DNA of 64,000 nucleotides. Source: Roseiarcus sp963753135 (GTDB lineage Bacteria; Pseudomonadota; Alphaproteobacteria; Rhizobiales; Beijerinckiaceae). Under the pieces are notes generated by a model. That model saw only the letters and a program-made list of their open reading frames with translations. It was not told the DNA's origin and searched no databases. Below are positions 17,618 through 27,510 of this stretch, piece after piece. The position numbers and the translations under genes were made by a program. The DNA is taken from NCBI GenBank assembly GCA_963753135.1, contig CAVWBA010000028.1:45454-109453 (forward strand), read 5' to 3'. The number at the start of each line of letters is the position of its first letter. Positions within the stretch are counted from its first letter, which is position 1.

Positions 17618-19095
17618 GCAGCATTCCGATCCGGGTCGGCGCGCGAGCGCCGGAAACTTCCATGAGCGCTTTTTCAAGGAGGTTGGCCGCGACCGTCATG
17701 CGATAGGCGGCGGTCGCGCGCATGTCGGTGAGTGGAGTGAAATCCTTCGATAGCGCGGCGCGGGCCGCTTCCCAGCTCGCGGGCTGATCCAGGTTCGCGC
17801 CGGCGAGCGCCTGTTCGGCGTTCTTCGCGCGCTTCGGCGTCGCCGCCATGCCGCCGCAAGCGATCCGAACGCCGAGAATCCGCCGCCCGTCGAGATCGAT
17901 GCGCACGGCGAGCATGACGGCGGAAATGTCCTCGTCGAAGCGCTTCGACACCTTGAAGGCGCGATAGCGCTGATGGGCGGCGAGCGGCGGCGCCTCGACC
18001 GCAAGCACGAACTCGCCCGGCTCGCGATCCTGCTTGCCGTAGGCGATGAAGAAGTCTTCCAGCGGCATCACGCGGGTCCGGGCGCCTTTGCGCAAAACGA
18101 CCTTGCCCCCAAGCGCGATCAGGGCGGGCGCGACATCGCCGATCGGCGAACCATTGGCGATGTTTCCGCCGACCGTTCCGCTCGCACGCACCTGCTTCGA
18201 ACCGAAACGGCGCATGAGTTCGCTCAGGTCGGGATGGATCGCGCCAAGCCGCGGCGCCGCGTCCTCCAAGTTCAAGGTCGCCCCCAGCGAGAGCGCTCCA
18301 TCAGCGCTCTCGCCGACAGCGGTCGAGCCCAGCGACCCTGCCGAGCCAAATCACGCGCTTGAGGTCCCGCAATTGCTTGGTGATCCAGAGCCCAACATCC
18401 GTCGCTCCGCCGACGAGGGTCGCGTCGGGAAAGCGCGCATAGAGCGCAGCAAGCGAATCGAGGCTCGCCGGCGCGGCGAAGAAGGCCGCTTCGCCGCCGA
18501 TGAACACGTCCCTATCGTCGACGAGCGCGGCGAGCGCCGCCGCCCGTTCATGAGACGTCGCGGCGAACCGGTCGGCTGGCGCGCCGTTGCAGGTCTCCAT
18601 GGCCGCCGCGATGATCGGGCGATAGCCGGTGCATCGGCAGAGATTGCCGGCAAGCTGGTCGCAAAGGCCCGCGTAGGTCATAGGCTGACCCGAGTGGTAG
18701 CCCGCGAACAGGCTCATCACGATCCCGGGCGTGCAGAAGCCGCATTGCGAGGCGTGAGCATCGACCATCGCCTGCTGCAACGGATGCAGCTCGCCGCCAG
18801 AGGCGAGATCCTCGATTGTGATCAACTCGGCGCCGTCGATCTGGCCCAAGAGCAGAATGCAGGCGTTGAACGGCTCGCAAGTGAGCCGGCCGCCCTTGAG
18901 CCGCGCCAGCGCCACCGTGCACGCGCCGCAATCGCCTTCGGCGCAGCCTTCCTTGGTTCCCTTCGCTCCCATTTCCTCCCGCAGCCAGTCGAGCACGGTG
19001 GCGCGGGGGGAGAACTCGCGGAGAGCAACGTCTCTGCCCCGAAATCGGAAACGCAGCGCATCCCGCGCGGCGGTTGGTCTGGCCTCAAATGACAT
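17604..19095 (-). CDS. xdhA: Xanthine dehydrogenase Fe-S/FAD subunit (frameshifted near 18321)
   Basis: Small subunit carrying two [2Fe-2S] clusters and FAD, passing electrons from the Mo centre to NAD. The first cluster motif is GCAEGDCGACTVAL with a later FNAC (residues ~50-85); the second is CGFCTPGIV and CRCTGYRPI (~118-160). The FAD domain begins with FPDATLVGGATDVGL and continues in the downstream frame with SGTVGGNIANGSPIGDVAPAL. As written the frame ends at 18301. Removing one C near 18321 joins VAGLDAVGESADGALSLG and gives one ~496-residue protein, the normal length. It is the first gene of xdhABC. Confidence 0.85.
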
Positions 19096-19264
19096 CGTCG
19101 CTCCCGAACTCCTAAGATGGAGCTTTTGAGGGCAAAACGGAAGGAGGCAAGGTCCGTGCCGGCCGCCCTTATCGTTTCGCCCTAGGGGTCAAAGAAGTCG
19201 GCGTGGCCGGCCTCGGTCTAAAGCAAGCCATACCAGCTGGGCCCCCGACCATCCGAGCGCGGGG

Positions 19265-21223
19265 TCATCCTCGGAGATCTGGAGGCACAGCTTCGCTTGC
19301 CAGCGCCTCGAGCGCTTCCTCGGCGCCCATCGAGGCTTGCGCATTGGAGCCGAGACGGCGCAAAGACACAGTGTTTTCGCTTGCTTCCTTGCGGCCGAGA
19401 GCAACGAGGACAGGAACTTTAGCCAACGAGTGCTCACGGACTTTGTAGTTGATCTTCTCGTTTCGTAGGTCGGTCTCGACCCTCAGGCCCCGCTTCTTCG
19501 CCGCGGCGGCGAATCGAAGCGCGGCGTCATCAGCGTCGCTGGTGATGGTGCAGACCACGATCTGGACCGGCGCGAGCCACAACGGCAGGTGGCCGGCGTG
19601 GTGTTCGAGCAGGATGCCGATGAAGCGCTCCATCGAGCCGCAGATGGCGCGATGGATCATCACCGGGGTCGTCTTCTCGCTGTTGCCCGCGATATAGAAC
19701 GCGCCGAAGCGCTCCGGCAGGTTGAAATCGACCTGGGTCGTGCCGCATTGCCAGTCGCGCCCGATCGCGTCGCGCAGCACATATTCGAACTTCGGCCCGT
19801 AGAAGGCGCCCTCGCCCGGGTTGAGCGCGGTCGTCACGATGTTGCCGTGGCGCGTGCGGATCTCGTCCAGCACCCGGGTCATCACCGCCTCGGCGTGATC
19901 CCACATGGCGTCGGTTCCCACCCGTTTCTCGGGGCGGGTGGAGAGCTTCACCACGATCCTGTCGAACCCGAAGTGGCCGTAGACCGACAAGATCAGTTCA
20001 TTGATCTTGTGACACTCCTCGGCCATCTGCTCCTCGGTGCAGAAGATATGCGCGTCGTCCTGAGTGAAGGAGCGTACGCGCATCAAACCGTGCAGCGCTC
20101 CCGACGGCTCATAGCGGTTGACCGCGCCGAACTCGGCGAAACGCAGCGGCAGCTCGCGATAGGACCGCAGGCCGTGCTTGAAGATCTGCACATGACCCGG
20201 GCAGTTCATCGGCTTCAGGGCATAGACGCGCAAATCCTCGGTCTCGGCCTCGTCGCCGGCCGGGCGGCACATGAACATGCTCTCGCGGTACCAGCCCCAA
20301 TGCCCGGAGATCTCCCACAGGTGCTTGTCGAGCACCTGCGGCGCGTTGACCTCCTGATAGTCGGCGGCGAGGCGCCGGCGCATGTAGGCGACCAGCGTCT
20401 GGAATAACGTCCAGCCTTTCGGGTGCCAGAAGATCGAGCCTGGCCCCTCCTCCTGGGTGTGGAACAGGTCCATCTCTCGGGCGAGCTTGCGATGATCGCG
20501 CTTCTCGGCCTCCTCGAGCTGCTTCAGATAGGCGTCGAGTTCCTCTCTCTTCGCGAATGCGGTCGCATAAATGCGCGACAGCATCGGCCTGTTCGAATCG
20601 CCGCGCCAGTAGGCGCCGGCGACCTTCATCAGCTTGAAGGCGTCGCCGACCTTGCCGGTCGAGGTCATGTGCGGGCCGCGGCAGAGGTCGGTCCATTCGC
20701 CCTGGCTGTAGAGCTTGATCTCCTGGTCGGCCGGGATCGCGTCGAGAAGCTCGACCTTGAACGCTTCGCCCTTCTTCTCGAACAGGCTCTTCGCTTCCTC
20801 GCGCGACACGACCCGCTTCGAAAACGGCTTGTCGCGGGCGATGATCTCGCGCATCCGCTTTTCGATCGCCGGGAAATCTTCGGGCGTGAACGGCTCGTTG
20901 CGGAAGAAGTCGTAGTAGAAGCCGTTCTCGATCACCGGGCCGATGGTGACCTGCGTTCCGGGCCAGAGCGACTGCACGGCTTCGGCCAGAACGTGCGCCG
21001 CGTCGTGGCGGATGAGCTCGAGCGCCCGGGGATCGTCGCGGGCGACGAATTCGAGCGTCACGTCATCGTCGATCGGGTCGGCGAGATCGGCAAGCTCGCC
21101 GTCGCGGACCATCGCCACCGCGCGCTTGGCTAGAGAGGGGGAAATGGATTTGGCGATTTCGAGACCCGAGATTCCGGGCTCATAGGCGCGCTCAGCGCCG
21201 TCGGGAAAGGTGACGTGAACCAT
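19265..21223 (-). CDS. thrS: Threonyl-tRNA synthetase
   Basis: Class II synthetase charging tRNA-Thr. It contains a TGS domain (residues ~1-60), an editing domain with HDAAHVLAEAV (~75), the class II catalytic core (MNCPGHVQIF; NRYEPSGALHGLMRVRSFTQ; DDAHIFC) and an anticodon-binding C-terminal domain. About 652 residues. The ATG at 21223 is preceded by a strong AAGGAG site; the in-frame ATG at 21253 is less likely. The gene is intact and apparently monocistronic. Confidence 0.96.
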   Translation of the reverse strand: MVHVTFPDGAERAYEPGISGLEIAKSISPSLAKRAVAMVRDGELADLADPIDDDVTLEFVARDDPRALELIRHDAAHVLAEAVQSLWPGTQVTIGPVIENGFYYDFFRNEPFTPEDFPAIEKRMREIIARDKPFSKRVVSREEAKSLFEKKGEAFKVELLDAIPADQEIKLYSQGEWTDLCRGPHMTSTGKVGDAFKLMKVAGAYWRGDSNRPMLSRIYATAFAKREELDAYLKQLEEAEKRDHRKLAREMDLFHTQEEGPGSIFWHPKGWTLFQTLVAYMRRRLAADYQEVNAPQVLDKHLWEISGHWGWYRESMFMCRPAGDEAETEDLRVYALKPMNCPGHVQIFKHGLRSYRELPLRFAEFGAVNRYEPSGALHGLMRVRSFTQDDAHIFCTEEQMAEECHKINELILSVYGHFGFDRIVVKLSTRPEKRVGTDAMWDHAEAVMTRVLDEIRTRHGNIVTTALNPGEGAFYGPKFEYVLRDAIGRDWQCGTTQVDFNLPERFGAFYIAGNSEKTTPVMIHRAICGSMERFIGILLEHHAGHLPLWLAPVQIVVCTITSDADDAALRFAAAAKKRGLRVETDLRNEKINYKVREHSLAKVPVLVALGRKEASENTVSLRRLGSNAQASMGAEEALEALASEAVPPDLRG

Positions 21224-21344
21224 CGAAGCTCCTTCAAGCTCACTCGCCGACACAAATCGGCGTAAGCATGGGCGCCCGCATATAGACGTCGGAGGCGATC
21301 AGGGCAACGGGCGAAGATGAGCCGCGTCGCCGCCGATCCGGCCG

Positions 21345-21761
21345 CTAGAGCCTGAACTCCTCGACGACCGGGGGGCCAGCGCCGTAGCTGGAATATCGGA
21401 TCCACTTCGGTTTCACGACGACATAGGCGATGTCGGGCCAAGCCTCGCGAGCGCGGCCGTCCGGCCACTCGCGGAAATAGGCCGCTTTCGCGCTCGCCAA
21501 ATCGTCGCCGACCGGCCGACGGGCCGGGCCTTCAATCTGAAGGGAAATGCCGTCGTCCCAGCCGATGACCAGCGCGGCTGACGGATTGCGCGCGAGATTG
21601 ACGGCCTTGCGGCTCGAGGCCAGAGTGTCGAACACGACCTCGTTCGATTGCGTCAGGGCGAAGCCCATCAGCGCCGCCTCGGGCGCGCCGGCTTCATTGA
21701 CCGTCGACACGACGAGAAACCGCTTCCGCTTGGCGATGTCGAAAACCTCTTCGAGCCTCAT
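21345..21761 (-). CDS. Pyridoxamine 5'-phosphate oxidase-like flavin-binding protein
   Basis: A 138-residue split-barrel protein of the PNPOx-like FMN-binding superfamily. The pattern RKRFLVVSTVNEAGAPEAAL (residues ~12-31), a central FDTLASSRKAVNLARNPSAA, and VIGWDDGISLQIEG is typical of general-stress or reductase-type family members. Specific substrate unknown; true PNPOx activity is not implied. The start at 21761 is chosen because the upstream extension has no family character. It diverges from the acylphosphatase gene. Confidence 0.8.
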   Translation of the reverse strand: MRLEEVFDIAKRKRFLVVSTVNEAGAPEAALMGFALTQSNEVVFDTLASSRKAVNLARNPSAALVIGWDDGISLQIEGPARRPVGDDLASAKAAYFREWPDGRAREAWPDIAYVVVKPKWIRYSSYGAGPPVVEEFRL

Positions 21762-21830
21762 GAGCGCCTCCGCATCTGGGGGCCCGACCAGAGATCGGAC
21801 CGCGTGGTTGAAGGGAGATGATAACGCACC

Positions 21831-22136
21831 ATGACCGAAACGGGCGCCATTGTCCGTCGCGTCGTCGTCGAAGGTTACGTCCAGGGCGTCGGCTATCGGG
21901 AGTTCACGCGCCGCATGGCGCTGAGGCTGGGCGTCTCCGGCTGGGTGCGCAACCGGTCCGACGGCGCGGTCGAGGCGTTGGTTCGGGGCCCGCCGCGTGG
22001 CAGTCGAAGCGCTTGTCGCCGAGATGCGCAAGCGGGCCACGCTCAGCCGTCGTCAACAGCCTCGAGCGTGACGGAGCACGACGAGATCCATGAGCTCGAC
22101 GACAGCGACGCGTTCGTTATCTGGCCAACAGCATAG
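21831..22136 (+). CDS. acyP: Acylphosphatase (three apparent frameshifts)
   Basis: Small enzyme hydrolysing acyl phosphates. The N-terminus is unmistakable: VEGYVQGVGYREFTRRM holds the catalytic Arg (residue ~23), and GWVRNRSDGAVEAL holds the catalytic Asn. From about 21998 the frame jumps. Removing single bases near 21998, 22033 and 22067 joins PPRAVEALVAEMRK, GPRSAVVNSLE and VTEHDEIHEL into a 100-residue protein ending WPTA, the family's usual end. Either a pseudogene or three base-call errors within 70 bases. Confidence 0.75.
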   Translation: MTETGAIVRRVVVEGYVQGVGYREFTRRMALRLGVSGWVRNRSDGAVEALVRGPPRGSRSACRRDAQAGHAQPSSTASSVTEHDEIHELDDSDAFVIWPTA

Positions 22137-22169
22137 CGCCGAGGCGGCGCGAACGCCTGCGACACCAGC

Positions 22170-22355
22170 TCAGCCGCGCCGCGGCGGCTTGTCGGGCTTG
22201 GGATGCTTCGCCTCCGACCGTTCGGGCCCCCCTGCGGAGGTCGGCGTATTGGACGGCGGATCGCTGGCGGGAAAGGACTCTTCCAGCTCCTCGTCGAGCT
22301 TCTCCTCCGATTTTGTGGGCGACCTACGCGGCGGCGACTTTCGCGGCTCTTTCAT
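22170..22355 (-). CDS. Small hypothetical protein with ESFPASDPPS motif
   Basis: A 61-residue hydrophilic protein with a basic, proline-rich N-terminus (MKEPRKSPPRRSPTK), an acidic centre (EEKLDEELEESFPASDPPSN) and a basic tail. ESFPASDP-type segments recur in short uncharacterised proteins of Hyphomicrobiales, which I recall as family knowledge. The ATG at 22355 has an excellent AAGGAG site nine bases upstream, which argues for translation from here rather than from the longer frame beginning at 22613. Function unknown; probably disordered. Confidence 0.6.
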   Translation of the reverse strand: MKEPRKSPPRRSPTKSEEKLDEELEESFPASDPPSNTPTSAGGPERSEAKHPKPDKPPRRG

Positions 22356-22611
22356 CCCGGCGGCTCCTTCGGAAGGGCTTGACCCCATATAAGGAAGGCT
22401 GCCCCTGGAAGCGAGGCCCTTGGCGGAAAGGGCGCCGTGGCGGCTCGCCAAATTCACGATTTCGCTCGGTGTGCAATTCTGCTCGCGGCTGAAGCTCTTC
22501 AAGTGCTTAAGCTCCTCTTTCTGCAACTCGAAGAAGACGCTCTCAGCGCATCGTGTTCTCGACGGGCGCCCGCGATAGACCGGGAAAGCCAAACATCGTA
22601 GCTTCCAGCCC

Positions 22612-23052
22612 ATGCCGGTAAAGAGCCCGCTCTACGATCGCGATTTCTATGCCTGGAGCCGCCAGCAGGCCGAGCTGTTGCGGAAGGGCAAACTGGCTGA
22701 CGCCGACATCGAGCACATCGCCGAGGAAATCGACAGCATGGGCCGGACGGAGAAGCGCGAACTCATCAGCCGCTTGAGCGTCCTCCTGCTGCACCTGTTG
22801 AAATGGCGATATCAGCCGGAAAAGCGGAGTCCGAGTTGGGAGGCGAGCGTCCGCGTCCAGCGCAATCGTCTGGCCGATCACCTGGACGACAATCCGAGCC
22901 TGAAGCCCGTGTTGCCCGACGCGCTCGCCTCAGCCTATCGCGACGCGTCGCTCGAGGCGGTTGCGGAGACGGGACTGCCCAGCGCGACCTTTCCCGAAGC
23001 TTGTCCGTGGACCGTCAGTCAGGTGCTCGACGGCGGATTCTGGCCGGGGTGA
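22612..23052 (+). CDS. DUF29-family protein
   Basis: A 146-residue cytoplasmic protein of the DUF29 family. Diagnostic phrases are LYDRDFYAWSRQQAELLRKG (residues ~6-25), IEHIAEEIDSMGRTEKRELI (~33-52) and LLLHLLKWRYQPEKRSPSW. Mostly helical. DUF29 proteins have no established function. It converges on mfd, whose repaired stop lies 27 bases away. Confidence 0.85.
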   Translation: MPVKSPLYDRDFYAWSRQQAELLRKGKLADADIEHIAEEIDSMGRTEKRELISRLSVLLLHLLKWRYQPEKRSPSWEASVRVQRNRLADHLDDNPSLKPVLPDALASAYRDASLEAVAETGLPSATFPEACPWTVSQVLDGGFWPG

Positions 23053-23078
23053 AGGCGATAGGTCGAACTCGAAGCGCC

Positions 23079-26000
23079 CTACCCCTTCTTCCCCGCAATC
23101 TTGGCGATCTCGCGCATGACCATGAGCGTGCCCTTGAGCCTGTCGGCAAGCTTCTCGAAATCGTCGGTGACGACGATCCGCATATCCGGGCGCACATAGG
23201 CGCGCTCGTTGCGCGGCGACCCATTTCACCAGCGCCGCGGGATTGGCGAACGACTTGCCGCGGAAGGCGAGCGTCAGGCCCTTGGGGCCGGCCTCGAGCT
23301 TCTCGACATTGGCGCGGCGGCACAAAGCCTTGATCTGGACCAGGTTCATGAGCAGGCCCACCTCGGCCGGCGGCGGGCCGAAGCGGTCGACGATTTCGGC
23401 GCCCATTGCGTCGATCTCCTCCTCGTCCTCGAGCGCTGACAGGCGGCGGTAGAGAGCGAGCCGCGTCGGCAGGTCGGAAATGTAGGATTCCGGGATCGTC
23501 ACCGGCGCGCCAAGCTGGATGGTCGGCGACCACATGTCCTCGGCCGGGGCCTCCTCGCCCGACTTGATGCGCTCGACCGCCTCGCGCACCATCTGCTGAT
23601 AAAGCTCGTAGCCGACCTCCTTGATGTGGCCGGACTGCTCCTCGCCCAGGAGGTTGCCAGCGCCGCGCAAGTCAAGGTCGTGGCTCGCGAGCTGGAAGCC
23701 GGCGCCCAGCGTGTCGAGCGATTGCAGCACCTGGAGGCGCTTCTCCGCCTGCGGCGTGATCTTGGCCTTGGCGGGCGTCGTGAAATAGGCGTAGGCGCGA
23801 ATCTTCGATCTGCCGACGCGGCCGCGCAACTGATAGAGCTGCGCGAGCCCGAACATGTCGGCGCGATGCACGATCATCGTGTTGGCGCGCGGAATGTCGA
23901 GGCCGGATTCGACGATCGCCGTCGACAAGAGGATGTCGTACTTGCCGTCGTAGAAGGCGCCGACCTTGTCCTCGAGCTCACGCGGCGCCATCTGGCCGTG
24001 GGCGATCACGAATTTGCACTCGGGCGCATTCTGGCGCAGGAACGCCGCCGCCTCGTCGAGGTCCTCGATGCGCGGGCAGACATAGAAGGATTGTCCGCCG
24101 CGATAGCGCTCGCGCAGCAGCGCCTCGCGAATGATCAGCGCGTCGAAGGGCGAGACGAAGGTGCGCACCGCCAGCCGATCGATCGGGGGCGTGGCGATGA
24201 TGGACATCTCGCGCACGCCGGTCATCGCGAGTTGCAGAGTGCGCGGAATGGGCGTCGCTGAGAGCGTCAGCACGTGCACTTCCGAGCGCAGCTCCTTGAG
24301 CCGCTCCTTGTGCCCAACGCCAAAATGCTGCTCCTCATCGACAACGACGAGGCCAAGGTCCTTGAAGCTTATGGTCTTGCCCAAGACGGCGTGGGTGCCG
24401 ACGACGATGTCGACGCCGCCCTCGGCGAGGCCTTTCTTGACCTCGCGGGTTTCCGGCGCGCCCACCATGCGCGAGAGCTGGCCGACGTTGACCGGCAAGC
24501 CGGCAAACCGCTGGCGGAAGTTCTGAGTGTGCTGGCGCGCCAGCAGCGTCGTCGGGGCGATGATCGCGGTCTGCTTGCCGTTGATCGCGGTGGCGAAGGC
24601 GGCGCGCAGCGCGACCTCGGTCTTTCCGAAGCCGACGTCGCCGCAGACCAGCCGGTCCATCGGCCGGCCGGCGGCCAGATCGTCAAGCGTCGCGTCGATC
24701 GCGCTCTCCTGGTCCGCCGTCTCGTCATAGGGAAAGCGGGCGCAAAATTCGTCGTATAGACCCTCGGGGACCGTGAGTCGCGGCGCCGTATGCGTCATGC
24801 GCTGCGCTGCGACGCGGATCAGCTCGCCCGCCATCTCGCGCACGCGCTTCTTTAGGCGCGCCTTGCGCGACTGCCAGCCTGCGCCGCCAAGCTTGTCGAG
24901 TTCGCCCGTCTCCGAGCCGTAACGAGACAGAAGCTCGAGATTTTCGACCGGCAGGAACAGCCGATCGCCGCCGGCATAGTGGATCTCGAGGCAGTCGTGC
25001 GGCGCGCCCGCCGCCTCGATTGTCTTTAATCCTACGAAGCGCCCGACGCCGTGGTCGATGTGAACCACGAGATCGCCAGCGGTGAGCGCGCTCGCTTCGG
25101 CCAGAACATCCTGCGCGCGGCGCCGGCGCTTCGACTGCCGTACGAGCCGATCGCCGAGAATGTCCTGCTCGCCGAGAACCGCGAAGTCCGGCGCTTCGAA
25201 CCCCTGCTCGAGCGCGATGACGGCGAGCGGCAGCGCGCCCGCGCGGGCGGTCTTTGCCTGATGGTAGGATGAAACGAACTCGAGCGGTTTGAGCCCATGC
25301 TCGGCCAGCACGTGGCTTAGCCGCTCGCGCGAGCCGTCGCTCCAACTCGCGACGATCACGTTCAAGCCCCGCTCGCGCAGAGCCCGCACATGCGCGACCG
25401 CGGCGTCGAACACATTGGCGCTCTCGTTCTGCCGCTCGGGAGCAAAATTGCGACCGGTCCGCCCGCCGCAATCGACGGCGTCGCTAGCGCCCGGCTGCGC
25501 TTCGAACGGTGTGAGCCGCGCCACCGGCTGGCCGGCCAGCCGCTCCTTCCACTGGTCTTCGCTCAGATAAAGCCGGGTCGGCGGCAGCGGCTTATAGTCC
25601 GCCTTGCCGGGATCTTCGGCATAAGCCGCCCGGCGGGCGGCGTAATTGTCCGCGATGAGCGCGATGCGCTCGTGCGCCGCGTCGTCGCCCCGCGCGTCGA
25701 GCACGAACGGCGCATCCCCGACATAGTCGAAGATCGTGTCCAGCTTGTCGTAGAGAAGCGGCAGCCAATGCTCGACGCCGATCGCGCGGCGGCCTTCGCT
25801 GATCGCCGCATAGAGATCGTCGTTAGGAGCCGGCGCGCCGAACTCGGCCGCGTAGCCCTGGCGGAAGCGCTTGATCGAGTCGGTTGTGAGACGCGCTTCG
25901 CTCATCGGCACGAGATCGAGCGAGCGCAATTGCGTGGTCGAGCGCTGGGTCTCCGGATCGAAGGCGCGGATCAATTCGAGCGTATCGCCAAAGAAATCAA

Positions 26001-26616
26001 GCCGGATCGGCGCTGCCGCGCCGGGCGGATAGAGGTCGAGGATACCGCCGCGCGAAGCGTAATCGCCGACATCGCGCACCGTGCTCGCGCGGGCGTAGCC
26101 GTTCGACTCGAGCCAGTGCGTGAGGTCTTCCATCCGCACGCTGTTGCCGGGCGCCGCCGAGAAGGCCGCGGACTTCAGATAGGCAAGCGGCGGGACGCGC
26201 TGCGTCAGCGCATTGACCGAGGCGACGAGAATGCGCGGCCGCTCAAGGGCGCCGCGGCTCTTGGCCAGCCGCGCCAGCACGGTCATCCGGTCGGCAGATA
26301 CGGCGGCGTTGGGCGAGACGCGATCGTAGGGCTGGCAATCCCACGAAGGAAGATACAGCGCTTCGATCTCGGGCGCGGCGAAGGCCAGCGCGTCGATGAA
26401 GGCTTGAGCGCGCAGGCTGTCGCGCGCGACGAAGGCGAGGGTGACGGCGCGCTGCTCGCCGGCTCTCGCCAGCGCGCGCGTGACTTCCGCGACGACGAAG
26501 GCGTCGTAGCCCTCAGGCGCGCGCGCCAGCGTGACCGCCCCGCCCTCTCCCAGGCGACGAATGGCGGGAACGAGGAGACTCTCGGGCTCTCGTTTAAGCG
26601 CGTTAGCTGTTTTCAT
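23079..26616 (-). CDS. mfd: Transcription-repair coupling factor Mfd (frameshifted near 23210)
   Basis: DNA translocase that dislodges RNA polymerase stalled at lesions and recruits UvrA. It shows N-terminal UvrB-like homology, an RNA-polymerase interaction region (DLVVHIDHGVGRFVGLKTIE), and helicase motifs: Walker A GDVGFGKTEVALRAAFAT, DEEQHFGV and the TLSATPIPRTL motif. The TRG motif follows with LYQLRGRVGRSKIRAYAYF. The C-terminal frame fails near 23210. Removing one C restores ERAYVRPDMRIVVTDDFEKL and an end of IAGKKG at the TAG at 23079. About 1,179 residues after repair, the usual length. Its ATG overlaps the sdhE stop by four bases. Confidence 0.92.
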
Positions 26617-26885
26617 CTGGGTCCGCAGAGGCGTGCGAAGAGCGGAGTGTCAAACTCCCGGGGCGGATGCTCGTCGCCGATGATCCAGGCGAGCGCCTGC
26701 GTGTCGGGAACGTCGAGCAGGCGCTCGAACTCGGCAAGTTCGTCGTGGCTCATCGTCGGCAAATGCGCATCGGCGAAGCGGCCCATGATCAGATCCATCT
26801 CGCGCACGCCGCGCCGCCAGGCGCGAAACAGAATCCGCCGCCGGCGCTCATCGAGCGCTGCACTGCTGAGGATCGAGCCGGACAT
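26613..26885 (-). CDS. sdhE: FAD assembly factor SdhE
   Basis: Small helical protein that promotes covalent flavinylation of succinate dehydrogenase. The 90-residue protein from ATG 26885 has the defining RGxxE motif in AWRRGVREMDLIMGRFAD (residues ~18-35), followed by ELAEFERLLDVPDTQALAWI. The in-frame ATG at 26912 would add nine unlikely residues. It overlaps mfd by ATGA, so the two are translationally coupled; sdhE-mfd adjacency is common in this order. Confidence 0.9.
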   Translation of the reverse strand: MSGSILSSAALDERRRRILFRAWRRGVREMDLIMGRFADAHLPTMSHDELAEFERLLDVPDTQALAWIIGDEHPPREFDTPLFARLCGPR

Positions 26886-27160
26886 CAAGCACCTTTTCTG
26901 CCGCCCGTGCATGCCGTCTCAATACGGCGGCAGGAGGAATCGTTCCTGGCCAACCGCCTCATCCAACCAAGGAAGTCTGCGGAGCCGCGTGCGCGCCCGC
27001 GCTTATATCGGCAGGAACGGGTGCTGTCAGCCCAAGGCATCGCAACGGGATGATCGAAAACGCGTCTGGACGCCGACGCGGCTTACGGGCCTAGGCGCCT
27101 GTCGCCGGAGCCCTTCTAAATTGACCTGAAGAAAGACGGCTTGGTGATAGCGGAACAAAA

Positions 27161-27212
27161 AAATCGACAATTTCTTGACCAACCGGCTGAGCATCGATAC
27201 TTTTTTTCAGAA
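27161..27212. repeat. Dispersed ~52-bp element, copy 1
   Basis: The segment begins AAATCGACAATTTCTTG, continues through CCAACCGG, and ends TTTTCAGAA. It recurs in the same orientation at 48320-48372, upstream of the nuo operon. Identity is high at both ends and lower in the middle. Nature unknown. Confidence 0.6.
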
Positions 27213-27246
27213 CGCCGCCGGCACGCTGTTCCAGAGTTCCCCCGTT

Positions 27247-27344
27247 GCGCGGCGAAACGAAAATTGTTGCTAACTTATTGAAAAGAAACAACCCAAGAGC
27301 GCGGCGAAACGAAATCGCGGCTAATAGCTTGAAAACAAACAATT
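27247..27344. repeat. Two tandem ~46-bp GCGAAACGAAA units
   Basis: Units at 27247-27292 and 27299-27344 both start GCGCGGCGAAACGAAA, share a central GCTAA and end with a GAAAAxAAACAA-like block, spaced about 52 bases apart. A further GCGAAAC motif follows at 27401. They look like iterated binding sites or a decayed repeat element. Confidence 0.6.
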
Positions 27345-27400
27345 CCGCGAAATCACTGATTCGCGGCTCATAATGATTTCAATAACTTACGACCAGAGCT

Positions 27401-27419
27401 GCGAAACGTTTTGTTTCGC
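27401..27419. terminator. Perfect GCGAAAC hairpin, possible end of the nuo-ycaQ transcript
   Basis: GCGAAAC-GTTTT-GTTTCGC, with 7-bp arms and a 5-base loop, lies about 90 bases beyond the ycaQ stop on that gene's strand. It could be a weak terminator or a protein-binding dyad; there is no long U tail. Confidence 0.35.
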
Positions 27420-27510
27420 CTAGCGAAATGAGCGTTTCGGTTTGGCGGTTTTTTGGCCTCGTCATGGTCCAGAAGGAGGATCGATCACGCGAGCTTCGCC
27501 TCGGCGCTCC

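Larger units (their letters stand above)
26886..27510. other. Gene-free, partly AT-rich region upstream of sdhE
   Basis: I see no credible gene. The right half (about 27090-27450) is visibly more AT-rich than its surroundings. It contains one copy of a dispersed ~52-bp element (27161-27212), two tandem copies of a ~46-bp GCGAAACGAAA-containing unit (27247-27344) and a perfect GCGAAAC hairpin (27401-27419). It must also contain the sdhE-mfd promoter and the end of the long operon terminating in ycaQ. Confidence 0.6.

Noticed and set aside
25390..27129. 579-codon plus-strand open frame
   Set aside because: Antisense to mfd and sdhE, with arginine-rich shadow composition.
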